The notes under the pieces were generated by a model. The model saw only the letters and a list, made by a program, of their open reading frames with translations, was not told where the DNA came from and searched no databases. Below, piece by piece: positions 56,760 to 64,000 of a DNA stretch of 64,000 bases. Source of the DNA: Patiria pectinifera (taxonomy: Eukaryota > Echinodermata > Asteroidea > Valvatida > Asterinidae); assembly GCA_029964075.1 (NCBI GenBank), contig CM057149.1, positions 24,318,197-24,382,196 on the forward strand, given 5' to 3'. The translations under genes and the position numbers were made by a program. Numbering within the stretch: the stretch's first letter is position 1; every line of letters starts with the position of its first letter.

Positions 56760-58480
56760 GCAACTCTCTTACTTTCAAAGAGTGAAGCTGGGACCAGATG
56801 ATTTACAGTGTAAATTACCCAAAAAAGTATGTTACAAATTTGGAGAGAAAAAATACTCCAGCGGAAACGCGAATGAAAACTTGTTCGTTTAAATTAAACG
56901 AATTTTACCACATACTGTAGTGTAGATCGTCTCGTCACTGGTTTACACTGGATATTTAAGTGAATATCGTCGAATTTCGAAGTTTGGATGATTGCCCCCT
57001 TTTGCTGTGTTTTTAGAGTTTGTTGTGTGTATTTTGCCGTGTTTATAATGTTTGACTTGACCTTCATGTTGTTGGCTGTTGGAAGAGAGTCGGATCATGC
57101 TTGAAGCGAGCAATAATAGTATGTATTTATTTAGTATGTATTTATTTCGCTCTGAAAGTACAACGACACTTGTTGAGCCGTGAGGTTATGCGAAATTACA
57201 TGAAGTAGTTTGTTGTGGTTGTATAGTCGAGCGTATACAGAATTTTTTCGATGCAGTGTTTTATTCTTTGCAAATTGTTCATTCGATCATTCTGCTTCCT
57301 AAATGTAGATTGTAAGACCTGAAGATTAGACTATCTTGAATTTGAAATTTTGTATTCGCAGAAATCGCAAGTCATCAACTAGGAATTAATTACAAAAAAA
57401 AGTGTTCCGAAAATTTAACTCTTTTAAAACAACTGTCAAATACCCATGCTTCCCCTCTTTGTAAAGGGAACCATTGTTAAGAATATTGACCTGTTCTCTT
57501 TAACTTGTCACTAAGTTACCAAGTTCCTATTCTTGTGAGTTTTACTATGGCGAGGTCTAGGCTAGGCACACGTGACACGTCTGTCTCGATAAAAAAAATA
57601 GTATGAGATTTCCCTTCGGTTAAAAAAAGGGAAATTTGTAATGTCTTGGCCTTTCATTAAGGGTTGGTCTTGTCGTCATGAAACTGAACTGGTGGGAAGC
57701 TAGATGACATCAAAATGCAAAATCCAAAGTGACGTCAAGTCATGCAAGATGACGTTATCAACTTATTTTTAATATTTAACATCTGTTGGCTACTAGCTCA
57801 ATATTACTTTTATAAACTTTCAGGCATGCAACTTTTCATCGGATCAGCTGATTTCCTCTTTTTTTTAAATTCCCATGCATGTGTGCCATTGAAAATAGAA
57901 AAACACTGTACAAAGTCTTGGAAAGATTTGAATTTCCTCTTTTTTGTGTGACTTCCCAGTTGCATGCCTGAACTTTGAACACAAAATTATATTTTACCAG
58001 ACTGCACATCGGCAAAAAAGCATAAAGTCATACAAAAATGATAGTGCAGAAAAGCCCTATACCTCCAGTTTAATTTGATATTTTTTTTTCACTGGAGTGG
58101 AATATCCTTGTTCTATCGACCTGCCCAGCTTTTACTCTGAATCGTGCTAGCATGGCTAGGGTCCAGCAATTAGTGTAGAGCAGAGGAATTCCAGTATTAC
58201 ATAACTTGACCACATGGTGGGGATCGCGTGGGCAGCAAGGCCCCATACATGTGCATGAACCCTTGGGCATTATCAGGGCAGTTATATAGTTTGAAGCTGT
58301 TTTAAATATTCGAAGAGTAAGTAATTTAATTGACAAACTGCGAGGCAAAAAGGTTAACACTTCTTATTATTCTCAAACGAAATTACGAATTTGATACATT
58401 CTTCTTTAGTAGAACTGGAAAGGTAAAATCATGAATTGTTTGGTTAGTTTTGGGTTTGGAGCTGGACGTATTTTCGACAA
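56760..58480. other. Gene-free stretch
   Basis: No exon recognised. A small inverted pair (TTTCAGGCATGCAAC near 57820; GTTGCATGCCTGAAC near 57960) suggests a tiny decayed element. Confidence 0.4.
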
Positions 58481-58483
58481 CAT

Positions 58484-58679
58484 AGGGTGAGTAAAAAAAA
58501 CCAACCATACCCAAATGTCGGGACCATTGGTTTAGTGACGTTCTGCTTGTAGCACTTTCAAAATCTAGGAATATGAACGCTCAATTCAAGAGCTTGTTTT
58601 TACTACAAGAATCATTCAAATCACTCGTGTAGTTTTCAAGTTACGGACTTTTAAACACAACCACCGTTTTAAAGTTCTC
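58484..58679 (+). repeat. One-sided relative of the 4803-5306 MITE
   Basis: AGGGTGAGTAAAAAAAACC, ATGTCGGGACCATTG and TTTAAACACAACCACCGTTT occur in the same order as in the left half of the element at 4803. No matching right end was found. Confidence 0.75.
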
Positions 58680-59032
58680 AAATCTCCTTTGGGAAGATGG
58701 CTACCTCCATGGTTTGATAGTGTGTCGTTACAACAAACGTTTCTGAAAAAAAATCTAACACTGAAGATTTCGGCCTGTAATTGCACAAAACTGGAAGTTT
58801 TATATTGGTGTACTTTTTGAATGTAGGCCTATTTATTTCACGCATTCAAACTGGAATGCGTCTATTTAATAGCACTCTGTTTTCCTTCTTCCATGACTGA
58901 ACGTACACAATGTACATGCCTACATGAATTCCCTAGTCGGTAGTGTAGAAAGGAAAATTTGATATGGTGCAAACTGCAAGTTTTCATTATTTTAATTCCG
59001 CGCACGGAGTTCAAAATTAAGAGGGCACGACT

Positions 59033-59165
59033 TGACTCGGGTACGAGTTGACTTGGGTACGAGTTAACCTGGATACGAGTTGACTCGGGCACAAGTTGAC
59101 TTGGGTGTACATTTTGGGGTACGAGTTGACTCGGGGTACGAGTTAACCCGAGTACGAGTTAACTC
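59033..59165. repeat. Minisatellite with GGGTACGAGTTGACT-type unit
   Basis: About nine imperfect units of roughly 15 bp. It abuts the RT fragment at 59165. Confidence 0.85.
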
Positions 59166-59384
59166 GTTACCCCAGGGAGATGTCGCATATTCCAGTATAG
59201 GTCGAACCAGTATAGTGTAGGCTGTTTCTTTAATAGCGGAAACATTACAAAACCACGCATTCCGTTTGATTATAGACCTAATATCTTCAGGGATTTTTGG
59301 TGACATCAGAGACATGCGTTGTCCAAAATATAAATGTTTTTGAAAGTCGACACTTTGCCGATCAGATCTTGCCAATAAAGCCAT
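59165..59384 (-). pseudogene. LINE reverse transcriptase fragment
   Basis: On the minus strand: KRNAWFCNVSAIKETAYTIL then VRPILEYATSPWG. The K-x-x-A-Y-x-x-L-V-R-P-x-L-E-Y-A motif lies just after the RT domain in CR1/Rex-type LINEs. Nothing else of the element is recognisable, and the frame runs into the minisatellite. Confidence 0.7.
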
Positions 59385-59716
59385 GGTAGATAGGGTTTTT
59401 TTTGGTCCCCGGGTTCTAGATAGAGAATCATCACGTGCTGCAGGAAAATGTTGTCCTAGGCCGGCGCGGCGCAGGCTGCCGCGCCAGGCGATGTATTAAC
59501 TTTTACGGTCGGGGACCGGACGGGGCAGCCGGCAGCAATTCCCGGTGATTATTTCTCATCATCAATTTCCACATTTGTTTGTGAGAGTATCGATTGTAAA
59601 TGATTTGATACAACATTTTTACGGCCCTTTTTATAGCTTCTGTAGTGTAAATGGAACTGGTTCGTAGCATTTTGGCGAGAATTTGGAGGCCTTACAAAAT
59701 TGAAACCGCTGCCGTC

Positions 59717-59801
59717 GGTGCGGCTTATACGCCGGTGCGGCTTATACGCCGGTGCGGCTTATACGCCGGTGCGGCTTATACGCCGGTGCGGCTTATACGC
59801 C
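59717..59801 (+). repeat. Five perfect 17-bp tandem copies
   Basis: GGTGCGGCTTATACGCC repeated five times without a mismatch. The same GCGGCTTATACGCCG motif recurs once at 59838, leading to a probable transposon end at 59855-59879 (GGCTTATATTCCGAAAATTA). Confidence 0.97.
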
Positions 59802-59879
59802 GACTTCAAATCTTAATTTGCAGATTTTTGCGTGCTGCGGCTTATACGCCGCGCGGCTTATATTCCGAAAATTACGGTA

Positions 59880-61866
59880 CACTTCTTCGGGTTGAAAACC
59901 ATCACCCACTTTGAAGTTTATGAAGATCTTGTTGAAGTTGGTGTTTATCAGTATTGAGATTGAGACGGTCATCTGCAAAGAGCCGAATCGTTTATTGTAT
60001 TCGCCTAAAATGTGATTCCTTATTTTTGTTATATCATTCGGAATTGCCAATATTGATAATATCCTCCTTGGAACGACTGACTACCATTCAAGGAACCTTG
60101 TTCTGTTTCTTTGTTCTATGCTTACAGTCAACAAAACCTTGCATGACGTTATTTTTAAATTTCACGTGTTTGACTCATCATCTTTCAAACCAAGCATGCG
60201 ATGAGTGAGGCAAAGCCGTTTCACCGAGCAGATGCGAATGTAGACATATCTTTTCATTGAAGGGAAGAATACAAATCTATGTGTACGACCTATTTTTTAA
60301 ATATACATGTAACTGACCGTTGTAGGGAATTTCAAAAATGTTTGGCGAAAGTTTCGTTATCTGTTATGGATCAGTGTATATGTCCTTTTCGAGATTTCAA
60401 GATTTCAAGATTGGTGTTGGTTGGACCCATGGTACCTACCCTATGTTTAGGCCAAAAAAATTAAGTCTCCGGTTTCTGGTATGCGCGCGCGTCGCCGTAG
60501 CCATGCGCGTCGGCAAAATGAAAAAGTTTTTTTTTTAAATGAAACTGTCTCAAAACCACCAAACTCACTGGTTTGATTGGAATCCTGCTGCTGCACAATT
60601 TTAACGTGTTTTTAGATGGGGTTATGATCGAGAATAAGCTTTATGTGGCCTCTCTGGACTCCCATATATTTGCACTAAGTTTAGTCGGGCACCATTTTGC
60701 AGTCATCCGCCGACATATGAAGCAAAAAAAAAGAAAGCCGCGTCGCCGCACCACTTTTTGGGCAAGCTCCATACCAGAAGCCGGAGACTTTTTTTTGGCC
60801 TTAGTAAGTCTTTTTTCTCCAGATATCTCTGCCAGATTTTTAATCTTGCCGTTTAGGTTAATTTGTTTTCGGCTCATGTCTTGCGTGCATGTTTGTTTTA
60901 ACACTAATTTAAAGGGGAAAAAATTAACGTACTTCACGTTTCAAATATATGTACATGTACATGGTGTAAACTGAGCATGGCCGTGAACAGGGCTTTGGAA
61001 TGATAGGACTTATGAAACCCTTTGTTAAACGGATGACGTTACTTTAACAGTTATGCACCTCATATTCCGGGGGAAAAACTGGCATCGTATTTTGGTATCA
61101 CTCGGGTCCAGCTTGTATGTCCACGGATCGAGAGTATTCTTCAGCCCACTTCCCCCGCCCCCCCCCCCCCCCCCGAGGAGCAATAGACAAACAACCTATC
61201 AACATTCTTCGGAAATACACACGTGCTTTTGTTGATTATAAAAATCTGTCCAGGGAAAATCCAAAGTGAAACATTTCGCTCAATTAAACAAAGCAGACGT
61301 AGACAACTGGCAATGAGTAATTATATACATCATTTTCGTGAAATTTTCATCCTCAAACGTGCATGTAGCGATGCTGCCACCCACTCTACACCCCTTTAAA
61401 ATGTGTTGTCGAACCCTAACGTAACCTATGAAATTAAGGGTCAGCTTACATGTTAAACAAAAAGAGGTCCCCATTCTTAGGTATATAACAACTACATGTA
61501 ACGTGGCTTGGAAAAGATACCAAGAAAATAAAGGAAACTATACCCAGGCACAGATGCTTTTGATTTGATAAGAATTTAGAACGTTTATTTCAGAAGCCTA
61601 TAGTACATGTAGTTGCCTCAATGCATCGAATAAACATAGAGTGTTACTGAATGTAATCTTCCGCCCTAAGCCTATTCATAGGGTAGGCATCATAAACCAT
61701 GGAGCTATAAAACACATAGCTCCATGCATAAACTAACTGTGACTAACAGGTGTAAACATGCATGCATAATAGCGTAAGTGCCACAGCGTTTATCCCTTGA
61801 GACGCTGATTTTGTCTTGCAGAGTTCTTATCTTTATTCTTGACCAACCATTGTTTGCGACCACTCA
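59880..61866. other. Gene-free stretch
   Basis: No exon recognised. The frame at 60573-60974 is not supported by domain or splice context. A long C-run lies near 61159. Confidence 0.4.
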
Positions 61867-63052
61867 CACCGCGTTCCCACTTGAATTGGAAAAAGGTGGA
61901 TCAAGATCCGGCATTTTGGACCCCGTTCCCACTTGATCCACCAATTGGGGGATCTGATCCACCTTTTGCCAAATTGCCGGATCAGATCCCCCAATTGGTG
62001 GATCAGATCCGGCAATTGTGTGTAGTGGGAACGCTAACCGTTATAAGGTGGATCAGGATCAGATCCACCTTTTCTGATCCACCTCTGGACCAGGATACAG
62101 ATCCCCCAATTGGTGGATCAGATCCGGCAATTGCCGGATCACGATCAGATGGGAACGCAAAAGGTGGATCTGATCCGGCAATTTGACCTGTTAACATCCG
62201 CCCGGTGCACGAGTGGCGCGAAAATGTTGCGGTCTCATGAACGAAGAAACACGTTTTCAGGCGTGTAGCTCATGTGAACATTTCCAGCGTATACAACATG
62301 CACAATAAACAACCGCTGAACTACGGGCTAGCACCGCGCATGCAAAAGCGCACGTGGTATCCTAAAACTACACTAGGCCTTATTTTTGTTGCGTGTTCGT
62401 CCATTACTAAACCTTTTCCATTGGTGAAATTTTACTTATTTTTCCATCTATAAATGACTCTGAGTCCGCACTCACCCAAAGACTTCACTTATTGGCACAG
62501 AATCATGGAAAAGCTTACGAGTATGCGATGAGAATAGTGCCGATAACGCGGTACGTACGGAGGTGACACATCTGAAGTATTGATTATAGAAAATTGGAAA
62601 ATGATGTCGTAGTACATCATGTGACCGTTTCTAACCAATGAGAAGCTTCAGAACCAGGGAATCCCTTATCGATGCATAGGTTTCTGCCGTGATGTCACAC
62701 AATGAGCGGCTCTGATCTGTTGGATTTCACCTGTTAATTTATGCACGCACGGATCCTCTACGGATCCGTGATTTATGTTGGTGAATTCGCGTAATTTTTG
62801 TCGGTTAATTCTGATAGTGCTGTTTGAAAACTGACCCATCCTGGCCTAGCATGCAACCATGCAACAATGGCACTCCCACAGAGCGCGCGTAATTCCGAAC
62901 TCAGTGACCTTTTGGACCCGACATTTCCGTACGAAAAGGTGGATCAAGCATAAGTGGGAACGCGTCTTGCGGTTTCGTTGCGGTAAGATAACGATCACAC
63001 CAAAATGCCGGATCTTGATCCACCTTTTTCGAATTCAAGTGGGAACGCGGTG
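61867..63052. mobile_element. 1.2-kb terminal-inverted-repeat element with GATCCGGCAATT subrepeats
   Basis: The ends are about 53-bp inverted repeats: CACCGCGTTCCCACTTGAAT at the left and its complement at the right, continuing through GGTGGATCAAGATCCGGCAT. Between 61920 and 62190 there are many short direct and inverted copies of GGTGGATCAGATCCGGCAAT and of the GTTCCCACTT motif, as if ends were captured repeatedly. No transposase frame. No clear target duplication; CTCA near both ends is too short to rely on. Confidence 0.75.
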
Positions 63053-64000
63053 AATGTTGCTCACTTGCACATTGGGTTCATCGATAAACAGGTTTAAACT
63101 AACACATTCGGACTTATACAATGGCTTATATAGGGAGAATTATTTAGTACTGTTCCAACGACAGTGTTTGACCTCTTTCAAATTTTGAATAATTTCTCAA
63201 GGATTTCTTTGAGTGAGATTATCATTTTCTTTTGGCATAGTTTTTCTCGCTAAATCGATTCGTTAATTCTGGATAACTACCGTTATTTGTGGGTTGCTTA
63301 ATTTGCGCACAAACAATTCCGCCCTGTAATGTATTCAAGTAATAGACTGCTCCCGCCCCCACACAATCGATTCTTTAGAGTGGGCGGGAATCAGTCTACC
63401 CTGTTACTTCTGTTAGAACTGATTTTTGTTTGGTTCCAAACAATTCAAATGTGTATATAATAAAACATTATTCCATAATTAAACGAGGAACTTTTCGTGA
63501 CAATAAACTCGAATAAAATGTGTATTGCTATAGAGAACTAGCTATTTCAAAACAAAATCAGGTTTTCACTTTTAAGTCATATGGGGAGTTAATTTGCGGA
63601 CTCGTGGGGGGGGGGGCAGGGAGGGGGCAAACTCAACTCCCCATCTGAAGGTCCGATGATTGAATGATGTTCGCCTGCATGCCTACCTGTCACTCCCTAA
63701 GCCAGCTAACTAGTATTCATCGCTCGTGAATTTAATGTAAAGTGTCCCGCCCAATGATTTTAGGGCGCCAATGGGCTTTATTCACAAGTCGGCCATATTA
63801 AATTAAAAGCGAGGTAAAAGCTTCATTTTTGGAACTTGCGAACAGAAATGAAAGCAATGACATTCAAGCTTTATACATGTATAAACTGATACCAGTCATG
63901 CACTGATGAATAATTCAAAGTTTGTGATTAATCATACCCTAATGTTTTAAGCCACCTCTAATAAAAAAAAAATGCAGGTGAGGCTTGGAACGCATAAATA
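63053..64000. other. Gene-free stretch to the window end
   Basis: No exon recognised. It contains a G-run near 63605 and AT-rich DNA. Confidence 0.4.

Noticed and set aside
1..64000. CRISPR arrays, bacterial operons, rRNA genes
   Set aside because: None seen; tandem repeats here are minisatellites without regular unique spacers, and the DNA is eukaryotic.

Overview
The window is animal nuclear DNA. Coding sequence is split into short exons with GT-AG borders (plus two candidate GC-AG borders), introns are long and AT-rich, and there are many small inverted-repeat transposons, tRNA-derived SINEs, one near-intact LINE and frequent poly-G/poly-C runs. The repeat style (SINEs with a CAAGGCACTT core, short GGCGGATCC-ended elements) and multi-Kazal secreted proteins suggest a marine invertebrate deuterostome, most likely an echinoderm. 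That assignment is inference, since no database search was possible.

All recognisable host genes lie on the + strand and encode secreted or surface proteins. (1) 3042-4404: four-exon candidate gene for a small secreted peptide ending in a C-x3-C-x5-C-x5-C motif. (2) 14501-14834 and 16806-16914: two signal-peptide exons whose downstream exons are not certain. (3) 18542-24252: promoter, noncoding first exon and six coding exons for a secreted protein with acidic segments, two degenerate Kazal-like modules and a proline/threonine-rich tail. (4) 29296-32493: four exons repeating the second half of gene 3 (two Kazal-like modules and the same tail motif) with no visible signal exon. (5) 36888-37981: signal exon plus an acidic, single-pass membrane protein exon that do not join cleanly in frame. 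(6) 41955-50841: a nine-coding-exon gene (about 532 residues) with an acidic segment and six Kazal domains.

These genes share a plan: signal-peptide exon ending in phase 1, an acidic serine-rich segment with SSEE-type motifs, then phase-1 modules. I read them as a locally expanded cluster of secreted acidic Kazal or Kazal-derived proteins. The degenerate modules keep the second half of a Kazal domain but lack the first two cysteines and the inhibitory loop, so they probably do something other than block proteases. A conserved tail motif (CIPxSQGxY then NCPCP, then INF/MNF-x-LP) joins genes 3 and 4.

Mobile DNA fills much of the rest: a 620-bp near-perfect foldback (1828-2447), a Tc1/mariner-like MITE (4803-5306), a LINE with an 11-bp target duplication (7092-10187), a duplicated 5' flank interrupted by a repeat (12945-14434), elements with 9-bp target duplications typical of MULEs (24588-24909, 49193-49986 and a relative at 15278-15953), a MITE with a tRNA-like core (31784-31951), a Crypton-like fragment (27885-28124) and a 1.2-kb terminal-inverted-repeat element (61867-63052). 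From 51 kb to the end I see no convincing protein gene. All exon models were built by eye from splice signals, phase and protein sense, and need transcript support.
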